A stretch of 64,000 bases of DNA from Coriaria nepalensis (Eukaryota > Streptophyta > Magnoliopsida > Cucurbitales > Coriariaceae). Shown here one piece after another: positions 34,651-47,217 of this stretch. The stretch is taken from NCBI GenBank assembly GCA_027186245.1, contig CP114482.1, positions 25,067,209 through 25,131,208 on the forward strand, given 5' to 3'. The notes under the pieces were generated by a model. That model was not told the DNA's origin. It made no database searches and worked only from the letters and a program-made list of their open reading frames with translations. Position 1 is the first letter of the stretch. Every line of letters starts with the position of its first letter. A program made the translations under genes and the position numbers.

Positions 34651-37600
34651 TTTAGAATGATTTACTGACTAAAAGAGACGCAAAAATATGACTTAAACGC
34701 TAAAAAAGGCATAGTTGCGATCAATAGATCAATTGCAAGTTATGCACGAAAGTCGCGTTTTAAATGCAAAAAGAGAATTGGTTCGAAGTGCCTTCAAACA
34801 ATTTAATGATTGAAAAGATAGAGTGATATGCTTTTAATGCTAAAATAATGCATTTTTGTCTTCAATAGATTAATTGCAAGTTATGTAACAAAATAATGTT
34901 TGAAAGGCGAAAATAGAAATCGGTCGAATTAATTTAGAATGATTTAATGACTAAAAGAGACTCAATGACATGACTTTAAGGCTAAACAAGTGCATTGTTG
35001 CCTTCAATAGATCAACTGCAAGTTACGCACGAAAGTCATGTTTAAAGTCCGAATTTCGTTCGAATTGATTTAGAATGATTTAGTGACTAAAAGAGACGCA
35101 AAAATATGACTTGAACGCTAAAAAATGCATACTTGCCATCAATAGATCAATTGCAAGCTATGCACGAAAGTCGCGTTTTAAATGCAAAAAGAGAATTGGT
35201 TCGAAGTGCCTTCAAACAATTTAATGATTGAGAAGACTGAGTGATATGCTTTCTAATGCTAAAATAATGCATTTTTGTCTTCAATAGACTAATTACAAGT
35301 TATGTAAGAAAATAAAATTTGAAGGGCGAAAATAGATTTCGTTCGAACTAATTTGGAATGATTTACTGACTAGAAGAGACTCAGTGACATGAATTTAAGT
35401 GGAAAGAAATGCATTGTTGCCTTCAATAGATCAACTGCAAGTTACGCACGAAAGTCATGTTTAAAGGCCGAATTTTGGTTCGAAGTGATTTAGAATGATT
35501 TACTGACTAAAAGAGAGGCAAAAATATGACTTGAACGCTAAAAAATGCATAGTTGCCATCAGTAGATCAATTGCAAGTTATGCACGAAAGTCACGTTTTA
35601 AATGCAAAAAGAGAATTGGTTCGAAGTGCCTACAAACAATTTAATGATTGGAAAGACTGAGTGATATGCTTTCTAATGCTAAAATAATGCATTTTTGTCT
35701 TCAATAGATTAATTGCAAGTTATGTAAGACAATAAAATTTGAAGGTCGAAAATAGATTTCGTTCGAACTAATTTAGAATGCTTTACTGACTAGAAGAGAC
35801 TCAGTGACATGAATTTAAGGCGCAAGAAATGCATTGTTGCCTTCAATAGATCAACTGCAAGTTACGCACGAAAGTCATGTTCAAGTCCGAATTTCGTTCG
35901 AAGTGATTTAGAATGATTTACTGACTAAAAGAGACGCAAAAATATGACTTGAATGCTGAAAAATGCATAGTTGCCATCAATAGATCAATTGCAAGTTATG
36001 CACGAAAGTCGTGTTTTAAATTCAAAAAGAGAATTGGTTCGAAGTGCCTTCAAACAATTTAATGATTGAGAAGACTGAGTGATATGCTTTCTAATGCTAA
36101 AATAATGCATTGTTGTCTTCAATAGACTAATTACAAGTTATGTAAGAAAATAAAATTTGAAGGGCGAAAATAGATTTCGTTCGAACTAATTTAGAATGAT
36201 TTAATGACTAGAAGAGACTCAATGACAAGACTTTAAGGCTAAACAAATGCATTGTTGCCTTCAATAGATCAACTGCAAGTTACGCACGAAAGTCATGTTT
36301 AAAGGCCGAATTTCGTTCGAAGTGATTTAGAATGATTTACTGACTAAAAGAGAGGCAAAAATATGGCTTGAACGCTAAAAAATTCATAGTTGCCATCAAT
36401 AGATCAATTGCAAGTTATGCACGAAAGTCGCGTTTTAAATGCAAAGAGAGAATTGGTTCGAAGTGCCTTCAAACAATTTAATGATTGAAAAGACTGAGTG
36501 ATATGCTTTTTAACGCTAAAATATTGCATTGTTGTCTTCAATAGATTAATTATAAGTTATTTAAGAAAATAATGTTTTAAGGGTGAAAATAGAATTCGTT
36601 CGAAGTAATTTAGAATGATTTAATGACTAGAAGAGACTCGGTGACATGAATTTAAGACTAAAGAAATGCATTGTTGCCTTCAATAGATCAACTACAAGTT
36701 ACGCGCGAAAGTCATGTTTAAAGGCCGAATTTCGTTCGAAGTGATTTAGAATGATTTACTGACTAAAAGAGAGGCAAAAATATGACTTGAACGCTAAAAA
36801 ATGCATAGTTGCCATCAATAGATCAATTGCAAGTTATGCACGAAAGTCGCGTTTTAAATGCAAAAAGAGAATTGGTTCGAAGTGCCTTCAAACAATTTAA
36901 TGATTGAAAAGACAGAGTGATATGCTTTTTAACGCTAAAATAATGCATTGTTGTCTTCAATAGACTAATTACAAGTTATGTAAGAAAATAATGTTTGAAG
37001 GGCGAAAATAGAATTCGTTCGAATTAATTTAGAATGATCTAATGACTAAAAGAGACTCAATGACATGACTTTAAGGCTAAACAAATGCATTGTTGCCTTC
37101 AATAGATCAACTGCAAGTTACGCACGAAAGTCATGTTTACAGGACGAATTTCGTTCGAAGTGATTTAGAATGATTTACTGACTAAAAGAGAGGCAAAAAT
37201 ATGACTTGAATGCTAAAAAATGCATAGTTGCCATCAATAGATCAATTGCAAGTTATGCACGAAAGTCGCGTTTTAAATGCAAAAAGAGAATTGGTTCGAA
37301 GTGCCTTCAAACAATTTAACGATTAAAAAGACTGAATTATATGCTTTTTAATGCTAAAATAATGCATTGTTGTCTTCAATAGAGTAATTACGAGTTATGT
37401 AAGAAAATAATATTTGAAGGGCGAAAATCGAATTCGTTCGAATTAATTTAGACTGATTTAAAGACTAAAAGAGACTCAATGAAATGACTTTAGGGCTAAA
37501 CAAATGCATTGTGGCCTTCCATAGATCAACTGCAAGTTACGCACGAAAGTCATGTTTAAAGGCCGAATTTCGTTCGAAGTGATTAAGAATGATTTACTGA

Positions 37601-39256
37601 CTAAAAGAGACGCAAAAATATGACTTAAACGCTAAAAAAGGCATAGTTGCGATCAATAGATCAATTGCAAGTTATGCACGAAAGTCGCGTTCTAAATGCA
37701 AAAAGAGAATTGGTTCGAAGTGCCTTCAAACAATTTAATGATTGAAAAGACAGAGTGATATGCTTTTAATGCTAAAATAATGCATTTTTGTCTTCAATAG
37801 ATTAATTGCAAGTTATGTAACAAAATAATGTTTGAAAGGCGAAAATAGAAATCGGTCGAATTAATTTAGAATGATTTAGTGACTAAAAGAGACTCAATGA
37901 CATGAGTTTAAGGCTAAACAAGTGCATTGTTGCCTTCAATAGATCAACTGCAAGTTACGCACGAAAGTCATGTTTAAAGTCCGAATTTCGTTCGAAGTGA
38001 TTTAGAATGATTTATTGACTAAAAGAGACGCAAAAATATACTTGAACGCTAAAAAATGCATAGTTGCCATCAATAGATCAATTGCAAGCTATGCACGAAA
38101 GTCGCGTTATAAATGCAAAAAGAGAATTGGTTCGAAGTGCCTTCAAACAATTTAATGATTGAGGAGACTGAGTGATATGCTTTCTAATGCTAAAATAATG
38201 CATTGTTGTCTTCAATAGACTAATTAGAAGTTATGTAAGAAAATAAAATTTGAAGGGCGAAAATAGATTTCGTTCGAACTAATTTAGAATGATTTACTGA
38301 CTAGAAGAGACTCAGTGACACGAATTTAAGGCGAAAGAAATGCATTGTTGCCTTCAATAGATCAACTGCAAGTTACGCACGAAAGTCATGTTTAAAGTCC
38401 GAATTTCGTTCGAAGTGATTTAGAATGATTTACTGACTAAAAGAGACGCAAAAATATGACTTGAATGCTAAAAAATGCATAGTTGCCATCAATAGATCAA
38501 TTGCAAGTTATGCACGAAAGTCGCGTTTTAAATGCAAAAAGAGAATTGGTTTGAAGTGCCTTCAAACACTTTAATGATTGAAAAGAATGAGTGATATGCT
38601 TTTTAATGCTACAATATTGCATTGTTGTCTTCAATAGACTAATTACAAGTTATGTAAGAAAATAATATTTGAAGGGCGAAAATAGAATTCGTTCGAACTA
38701 ATTTAGAATGATTTAATGACTAGAAGAGACTCAGTGACATGAATTTAAGGCGAAAGAAATGCATTGTTGCCTTCAATAGATCAACTGCAAGTTACGCACG
38801 AAAGTCATGTTTAAAGTCCGAATTTCGTTCGAAGTGATTTAGAATTATTTACTGACTAAAAGAGACGCAAAAATATGACTTGAACGCTAAAAAATGCGTA
38901 GTTGCGATCAATAGATCAATTGCAAGTTATGCACGAAAGTCGCGTTTTAAATTCAAAAAGAGAATTGGTTCGAAGTGCCTTCAAACAATTTAATGATTGA
39001 AAAGACTGAGTTATATGCTTTTTAATGCTAAAATAATGCATTGTTGTCTTCAATAGATTAATTACAAGTTATGTAAGAAAATAATGTTTGAAGGGTGAAA
39101 ATAGAATTCGTTCGAATTAATTTAGAATGATTTAAAGACTAAAAGAGACTCAATGACATGACTTTAAGGCTAAACAAATGCATTGTTGCCTTCAATAGAT
39201 AAACTGCAAGTTACGCACGAAAGTCATGTTTAAAGGCCGAATTTCGTTCGAAGTGA
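34651..39256 (+). repeat. Array segment 6: heterogeneous units
   Basis: Units start at 34651 (418 bp), 35069 (420 bp, aattttggttcg), 35489 (418 bp, gttcaagtccg), 35907, 36326, 36745, 37164, 37583 (418 bp), 38001 (418 bp, aaatatacttg), 38419 and 38838. Units 34651 and 37583 share acttaaacgc, gcatttttgtc, the gatatgcttttaatg deletion and aacaagtgc, so they are copies 2,932 bp apart. They also resemble the alpha units further right and may be related to their ancestor. Otherwise this is ordinary satellite with scattered private mutations. Confidence 0.87.
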
Positions 39257-40932
39257 TTTAGAATGATTTACTGACTAAAAGAGACGCAAAAATATGACTT
39301 AAACGCTAAAAAAGGCATAGTTGCGATCAATAGATCAATTGCAAGTTATGCACGAAAGTCGCGTTTTAAATGCAAAAAGAGAATTGGTTCGAAGTGCCTT
39401 CAAACAATTTAATGATTGAAAAGACAGAGTGATATGCTTTTTAATGCTAAAATAATGCATTTTTGTCTTCAATAGATTAATTGCAAGTTATGTAACAAAA
39501 TAATGTTTGAAAGGCGAAAATAGAAATCGGTTGAATTAATTTAGAATGATTTAATGACTAAAAGAGACTCAATGACATGACTTTAAGGCTAAACAAGTGC
39601 ATTGTTGCCTTCAATAGATCAACTGCAAGTTACGCACGAAAGTCATGTTTAAAGTCCGAATTTCGTTCGAAGTGATTTAGCATGATTTATTGACTAAAAG
39701 AGACACAAAAATATGACTTGAACGCTAAAAAATGCATAGTTGCCATCAATAGATCAATTGGAAGTTATGCACGAAAGTCGCGTTTTAAATGCAAAAAGAG
39801 AATTGGTTCGAAGTGCCTTCAAACAATTTAATGATTGAGAGAACTGAGTGATATGCTTTCAAATGCTAAAATAATGCATTGTTGTCTTCAATAGACTAAT
39901 TACAAGTTATGTAAGATAATAAAATTTGAAGGGCAAAAATAGATTTCGTTCGAAGTAATTTAGAATGATTTACTGACTAGAAGAGACTCAGTGACATGAA
40001 TTTAAGGCGAAAGAAATGCATTGTTGCCTTCAATAGATCAACTGCAAGTTACGCACGAAAGTCATGTTTAAAGTCTGAATGTCGTTCCAAGTGATTTAGA
40101 ATGATTTACTGACTAAAAGAGACGCAAAAATATGACTTGAACGCTAAAAAATGCATAGTTGCGATCAATAGATCAATTGCAAGTTATGCACGAAAGTTGC
40201 GTTTTAAATGCAAAAAGAGAATTAGTTCGAAGTGCCTTCAAACAATTTAATGATTGAAAAGACTGAGTGATATGCTTTTTAATGCTAAAATAATGCATTG
40301 TTGTCTTCAATAGATTAATTACAAGTTATGTAAGAAAATAATATTTGAAGGGCGAAAATAGAATTCGTTCGAACTAATTTAGAATGATTTAATGACTAGA
40401 AGAGATTCAGTGACATGAATTTAAGGCGAAAGAAATGCATTGTTGCCTTCAATAGATCAACTGCAAGTTACGCACGAAAGTCATGTTTAAAGTCCGAATT
40501 TCGTTCCAAGTGATTTAGAAATATTTACTGACTAAAAGAGACGCAAAAATATGACTTGAACGCTAAAAAATGCATAGTTGCGATCAATAGATCAATTGCA
40601 AGTTATGCACGAAAGTCGCGTTTTAAATTCAAAAAGAGAATTGGTTCGAAGTGCCTTCAAACAATTTAACGATTGAAAAGACTGAGTTATATGCTTTTTA
40701 ATGCTAAAATAATGCATTGTTGTCTTCAATAGATTAATTACAAGTTATGTAAGAAAATAATGTTTGAAGGGCGAAAATAGAATTCGTTCGAATTAATTTA
40801 GACTGATTTAACGACTAAAAGAGACTCAATGACATGACTTTAAGGCTAAACAAATGCATTGTTGCCTTCAATAGATCAACTGCAAGTTACGCACGAAAGT
40901 CATGTTTAAAGGCCGAATTTCGTTCGAAGTGA
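39257..40932 (+). repeat. 1,676-bp module alpha-beta-gamma-delta, copy 1
   Basis: This module has four units. Alpha (39257) has acttaaacgc, ggcatagttgcgatc, agacagagtg, gcatttttgtc, atcggttgaattaa and aacaagtgc. Beta (39676) has tttagcatgatttattgac, gagacacaaaa, ttggaagtt, gagagaactgag, tttcaaatgc and gtaagataataaaatt. Gamma (40095) has gttgcgttttaaatgc, gaattagttcg and gagattcagtgac. Delta (40514) has gaaatatttactgac, aaattcaaaaag and gagttatatgc. The next 1,676 bp repeat this order. The first 1.25 kb of the copies is almost identical and the delta unit differs more. Confidence 0.88.
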
Positions 40933-42608
40933 TTTAGAATGATTTACTGACTAAAAGAGACGCAAAAATATGACTTAAACGCTAAAAAAGGCATAGTTGC
41001 GATCAATAGATCAATTGCAAGTTATGCACGAAAGTCGCGTTTTAAATGCAAAAAGAGAATTGGTTCGAAGTGCCTTCAAACAATTTAATGATTGAAAAGA
41101 CAGAGTGATATGCTTTTTAATGCTAAAATAATGCATTTTTGTCTTCAATAGATTAATTGCAAGTTATGTAACAAAATAATGTTTGAAAGGCGAAAATAGA
41201 AATCGGTTGAATTAATTTAGAATGATTTAATGACTAAAAGAGACTCAATGACATGACTTTAAGGCTAAACAAGTGCATTGTTGCCTTCAATAGATCAACT
41301 GCAAGTTACGCACGAAAGTCATGTTTAAAGTCCGAATTTCGTTCGAAGTGATTTAGCATGATTTATTGACTAAAAGAGACACAAAAATATGACTTGAACG
41401 CTAAAAAATGCATAGTTGCCATCAATAGATCAATTGGAAGTTATGCACGAAAGTCGCGTTTTAAATGCAAAAAGAGAATTGGTTCGAAGTGCCTTCAAAC
41501 AATTTAATGATTGAGAGAACTGAGTGATATGCTTTCAAATGCTAAAATAATGCATTGTTGTCTTCAATAGACTAATTACAAGTTATGTAAGATAATAAAA
41601 TTTGAAGGGCAAAAATAGATTTCGTTCGAAGTAATTTAGAATGATTTACTGACTAGAAGAGACTCAGTGACATGAATTTAAGGCGAAAGAAATGCATTGT
41701 TGCCTTCAATAGATCAACTGCAAGTTACGCACGAAAGTCATGTTTAAAGTCTGAATGTCGTTCCAAGTGATTTAGAATGATTTACTGACTAAAAGAGACG
41801 CAAAAATATGACTTGAACGCTAAAAAATGCATAGTTGCGATCAATAGATCAATTGCAAGTTATGCACGAACGTTGCGTTTTAAATGCAAAAAGAGAATTA
41901 GTTCGAAGTGCCTTCAAACAATTTAATGATTGAAAAGACTGAGTGATATGCTTTTTAATGCTAAAATAATGCATTGTTGTCTTCAATAGATTAATTACAA
42001 GTTATGTAAGAAAATAATATTTGAAGGGCGAAAATAGAATTCGTTCGAACTAATTTAGAATGATTTAATGACTAGAAGAGATTCAGTGACATGAATTTAA
42101 GGCGAAAGAAATGCATTGTTGCCTTCAATAGATCAACTGCAAGTTACGCACGAAAGTCATGTTTAAAGTCCGAATTTCGTTCGAAGTGATTTAGAATTAT
42201 TTACTGACTAAAAGAGACGCAAAAATATGACTTGAACGCTAAAAAATGCATAGTTGCGATCAATAGATCAATTGCAAGTTATGCACGAAAGTCGCGTTTT
42301 AAATTCAAAAAGAGAATTGGTTCGAAGTGCCTTCAAACAATTTAATGATTGAAAAGACTGAGTTATATGCTTTTTAATGCTAAAATAATGCATTGTTGTC
42401 TTCAATAGATTAATTACAAGTTATGTAAGAAAATAATGTTTGAAGGGCGAAAATAGAATTCGTTCGAATTAATTTAGAATGATTTAAAGACTAAAAGAGA
42501 CTCAATGACATGACTTTAAGGCTAAACAAATGCATTGTTGCCTTAAATAGATCAACTGCAAGTTACGCACGAAAGTCATGTTTAAAGGCCGAATTTCGTT
42601 CGAAGTGA
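40933..42608 (+). repeat. 1,676-bp module alpha-beta-gamma-delta, copy 2
   Basis: This copy is shifted exactly 1,676 bp from copy 1. It keeps the rare gaatgtcgttccaag and gagattcagtgac. Private differences are gaacgttgcg (copy 1 gaaagttgcg) and, in the delta unit, gaattatttactg with aatgattg in place of gaaatatttactg with aacgattg. The change in delta suggests that the duplication ended near 42180, or that delta was later converted by another delta unit. Confidence 0.88.
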
Positions 42609-43027
42609 TTTAGAATGATTTACTGACTAAAAGAGACGCAAAAATATGACTTAAACGCTAAAAAAGGCATAGTTGCGATCAATAGATCAATTGCAAGTTA
42701 TGCACGAAAGTCGCGTTTTAAATGCAAAATGAGAATTGGTTCGAAGTGCCTTCAAACAATTTAATGATTGAGAGAACTGAGTGATATGCTTTCAAATGCT
42801 AAAATAATGCATTGTTGTCTTCAATAGACTAATTACAAGTTACGTAAGATAATAAAATTTGAAGGGCAAAAATAGATTTCGTTCGAACTAATTTAGAATG
42901 ATTTACTGACTAGAAGAGACTCAGTGACATGAATTTAAGGCGAAAGAAATGCATTGTTGCCTTCAATAGATCAACTGCAAGTTACGCACGAAAGTCATGT
43001 TTAAAGTCCGAATTTCGTTCCAAGTGA
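42609..43027 (+). repeat. Epsilon unit (alpha-type A with beta-type B)
   Basis: This unit joins an alpha-like A monomer (acttaaacgc, ggcatagttgcgatc) to a beta-like B monomer (gagagaactgag, tttcaaatgc, gtaagataataaaatt), followed by C2 with aaggcgaaagaaatgc. I call this composite type epsilon. It recurs at 43866, 44285, 46380, 46799, 48894, 50151, 50570 and 53083. Since alpha and beta are neighbours in the 1,676-bp modules, epsilon is the expected result of an in-register deletion joining the A of alpha to the B of beta. It has one private change, gcaaaatgag. Confidence 0.82.
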
Positions 43028-44703
43028 TTTAGAAATATTTACTGACTAAAAGAGACGCAAAAATATGACTTGAACGCTAAAAAATGCATAGTTGCGATCA
43101 ATAGATCAATTGCAAGTTATGCACGAAAGTCGCGTTTTAAATTCAAAAAGAGAATTGGTTCGAAGTGCCTTCAAACAATTTAACTATTGAAAAGACTGAG
43201 TTATATGCTTTTTAATGCTAAAATAATGCATTGTTGTCTTCAATAGATTAATTACAAGTTATGTAAGAAAATAATGTTTGAAGGGCGAAAATAGAATTCG
43301 TTCGAATTAATTTACACTGATTTAACGACTAAAAGAGACTCAATGACATGACTTTAAGGCTAAACAAATGCATTGTTGCCTTCAATAGATCAACTGCAAG
43401 TTACGCACGAAAGTCATGTTTAAAGGCCGAATTTCGTTCGAAGTGATTTAGAATGATTTACTGACTAAAAGAGACGCAAAAATATGACTTAAACGCTAAA
43501 AAAGGCATAGTTGCGATCAATAGATCAATTGCAAGTTATGCACGAAAGTCGCGTTTTAAATGCAAAAAGAGAATTGGTTCGAAGTGCCTTCAAACAATTT
43601 AATGATTGAAAAGACAGAGTGATATGCTTTTTAATGCTAAAATAATGCATTTTTGTCTTCAATAGATTAATTGCAAGTTATGTAACAAAATAATGTTTGA
43701 AAGGCGAAAATAGAAATCGGTTGAATTAATTTAGAATGATTTAATGACTAAAAGAGACTCAATGACATGACTTTAAGGCTAAACAAGTGCATTGTTGCCA
43801 TCAATAGATCAACTGCAAGTTACGCACGAAAGTCATGTTTAAAGGCCGAATTTCGTTCGAAGTGATTTAGAATGATTTACTGACTAAAAGAGACGCAAAA
43901 ATATGACTTAAACGCTAAAAAAGGCATAGTTGCGATCAATAGATCAATTGCAAGTTATGCACGAAAGTCGCATTTTAAATGCAAAAAGAGAATTGGTTCG
44001 AAGTGCCTTCAAACAATTTAATGATTGAGAGAACTGAGTGATATGCTTTCAAATGCTAAAATAATGCATTGTTGTCTTCAATAGACTAATTACAAGTTAC
44101 GTAAGATAATAAAATTTGAAGGGCAAAAATAGATTTCGTTCGAACTAATTTAGAATGATTTACTGACTAGAAGAGACTCAGTGACATGAATTTAAGGCGA
44201 AGGAAATGCATTGTTGCCTTCAATAGATCAACTGCAAGTTACGCACGAAAGTCATGTTTAAAGGCCGAATTTCGTTCGAAGTGATTTAGAATGATTTACT
44301 GACTAAAAGAGACGCAAAAATATGACTTAAACGCTAAAAAAGGCATAGTTGCGATCAATAGATCAATTGCAAGTTATGCACGAAAGTCGCATTTTAAATG
44401 CAAAAAGAGAATTGGTTCGAAGTGCCTTCAAACAATTTAATGATTGAGAGAACTGAGTGATATGCTTTCAAATGCTAAAATAATGCATTGTTGTCTTCAA
44501 TAGACTAATTACAAGTTACGTAAGATAAGAAAATTTGAAGGGCAAAAATAGATTTCGTTCGAACTAATTTAGAATGATTTACTGACTAGAAGAGACTCAG
44601 TGACATGAATTTAAGGCGAAGGAAATGCATTGTTGCCTTCAATAGATCAACTGCAAGTTACGCACGAAAGTCATGTTTAAAGTCCGAATTTCGTTCCAAG
44701 TGA
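43028..44703 (+). repeat. 1,676-bp module delta-alpha-epsilon-epsilon, copy 1
   Basis: Four units at 43028 (delta: gaaatatttactgac, aactattg, ttacactg), 43447 (alpha with gttgccatcaatag in C), 43866 and 44285 (two tandem epsilon units with gtcgcattttaaatgc and aaggcgaaggaaatgc). The two epsilon units differ by ataagaaaatt at about 44525 in the second (ataataaaatt in the first). The same four-unit order returns at 45542 and 49313. Confidence 0.87.
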
Positions 44704-45541
44704 TTTAGAAATATTTACTGACTAAAAGAGACGCAAAAATATGACTTGAACGCTAAAAAATGCATAGTTGCGATCAATAGATCAATTGCAAGTTATGCAC
44801 GAAAGTCGCGTTTTAAATTCAAAAAGAGAATTGGTTCGAAGTGCCTTCAAACAATTTAACGATTGAAAAGACTGAGTTATATGCTTTTTAATGCTAAAAT
44901 AATGCATTGTTGTCTTCAATAGATTAATTACAAGTTATGTAAGAAAATAATGTTTGAAGGGCGAAAATAGAATTCGTTCGAATTAATTTAGAATGATTTA
45001 AAGACTAAAAGAGACTCAATGACATGACTTTAAGGCTAAACAAATGCATTGTTGCCTTCAATAGATCAACTGCAAGTTACGCACGAAAGTCATGTTTAAA
45101 GGCCGAATTTCGTTCGAAGTGATTTAGAATGATTTACTGACTAAAAGAGACGCAAAAATATGACTTAAACGCTAAAAAAGGCATAGTTGCGATCAATAGA
45201 TCAATTGCAAGTTATGCACGAAAGTCGCGTTTTAAATGCAAAAAGAGAATTGGTTCGAAGTGCCTTCAAACAATTTAATGATTGAAAAGACAGAGTGATA
45301 TGCTTTTTAATGCTAAAATAATGCATTTTTGTCTTCAATAGATTAATTGCAAGTTATGTAACAAAATAATGTTTGAAAGGCGAAAATAGAAATCGGTTGA
45401 ATTAATTTAGAATGATTTAATGACTAAAAGAGACTCAATGACATGAATTTAAGGCGAAAGAAATGCATTGTTGCCTTCAATAGATCAACTGCAAGTTACG
45501 CACGAAAGTCATGTTTAAAGTCCGAATTTCGTTCCAAGTGA
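44704..45541 (+). repeat. Delta-alpha pair with a recombinant C monomer
   Basis: A delta unit (44704) is followed by an alpha unit (45123). The C monomer of the alpha unit (from 45406) starts as C1, actaaaagagactcaatgac, and continues as C2, atgaatttaaggcgaaag. All other alpha units of this region continue as atgactttaaggctaaac. The switch lies at tgacatgaattt near 45440 and marks a crossover or conversion between C1 and C2. The next unit is a delta, not the expected beta or epsilon, so this is a junction of rearranged modules. Confidence 0.82.
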
Positions 45542-47217
45542 TTTAGAAATATTTACTGACTAAAAGAGACGCAAAAATATGACTTGAACGCTAAAAAATG
45601 CATAGTTGCGATCAATAGATCAATTGCAAGTTATGCACGAAAGTCGCGTTTTAAATTCAAAAAGAGAATTGGTTCGAAGTGCCTTCAAACAATTTAACGA
45701 TTGAAAAGACTGAGTTATATGCTTTTTAATGCTAAAATAATGCATTGTTGTCTTCAATAGATTAATTACAAGTTATGTAAGAAAATAATGTTTGAAGGGC
45801 GAAAATAGAATTCGTTCGAATTAATTTACACTGATTTAACGACTAAAAGAGACTCAATGACATGACTTTAAGGCTAAACAAATGCATTGTTGCCTTCAAT
45901 AGATCAACTGCAAGTTACGCACGAAAGTCATGTTTAAAGGCCGAATTTCGTTCGAAGTGATTTAGAATGATTTACTGACTAAAAGAGACGCAAAAATATG
46001 ACTTAAACGCTAAAAAAGGCATAGTTGCGATCAATAGATCAATTGCAAGTTATGCACGAAAGTCGCGTTTTAAATGCAAAAAGAGAATTGGTTCGAAGTG
46101 CCTTCAAACAATTTAATGATTGAAAAGACAGAGTGATATGCTTTTTAATGCTAAAATAATGCATTTTTGTCTTCAATAGATTAATTGCAAGTTATGTAAC
46201 AAAATAATGTTTGAAAGGCGAAAATAGAAATCGGTTGAATTAATTTAGAATGATTTAATGACTAAAAGAGACTCAATGACATGACTTTAAGGCTAAACAA
46301 GTGCATTGTTGCCATCAATAGATCAACTGCAAGTTACGCACGAAAGTCATGTTTAAAGGCCGAATTTCGTTCGAAGTGATTTAGAATGATTTATTGACTA
46401 AAAGAGACGCAAAAATATGACTTAAACGCTAAAAAAGGCATAGTTGCGATCAATAGATCAATTGCAAGTTATGCACGAAAGTCGCATTTTAAATGCAAAA
46501 AGAGAATTGGTTCGAAGTGCCTTCAAACAATTTAATGATTGAGAGAACTGAGTGATATGCTTTCAAATGCTAAAATAATGCATTGTTGTCTTCAATAGAC
46601 TAATTACAAGTTACGTAAGATAATAAAATTTGAAGGGCAAAAATAGATTTCGTTCGAACTAATTTAGAATGATTTACTGACTAGAAGAGACTCAGTGACA
46701 TGAATTTAAGGCGAAGGAAATGCATTGTTGCCTTCAATAGATCAACTGCAAGTTACGCACGAAAGTCATGTTTAAAGGCCGAATTTCGTTCGAAGTGATT
46801 TAGAATGATTTACTGACTAAAAGAGACGCAAAAATATGACTTAAACGCTAAAAAAGGCATAGTTGCGATCAATAGATCAATTGCAAGTTATGCACGAAAG
46901 TCGCATTTTAAATGCAAAAAGAGAATTGGTTCGAAGTGCCTTCAAACAATTTAATGATTGAGAGAACTGAGTGATATGCTTTCAAATGCTAAAATAATGC
47001 ATTGTTGTCTTCAATAGACTAATTACAAGTTACGTAAGATAATAAAATTTGAAGGGCAAAAATAGATTTCGTTCGAACTAATTTAGAATGATTTACTGAC
47101 TAGAAGAGACTCAGTGACATGAATTTAAGGCGAAGGAAATGCATTGTTGCCTTCAATAGATCAACTGCAAGTTACGCACGAAAGTCATGTTTAAAGTCCG
47201 AATTTCGTTCCAAGTGA
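45542..47217 (+). repeat. 1,676-bp module delta-alpha-epsilon-epsilon, copy 2
   Basis: Units at 45542, 45961, 46380 and 46799 repeat the order of 43028-44703 with an offset of 2,514 bp (six units). Shared markers are ttacactgatttaacgac in delta, gttgccatcaatag in alpha, gtcgcattttaaatgc and gcgaaggaaatgc in both epsilon units. A private change is tttattgactaaaag at the start of the first epsilon. Confidence 0.87.
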
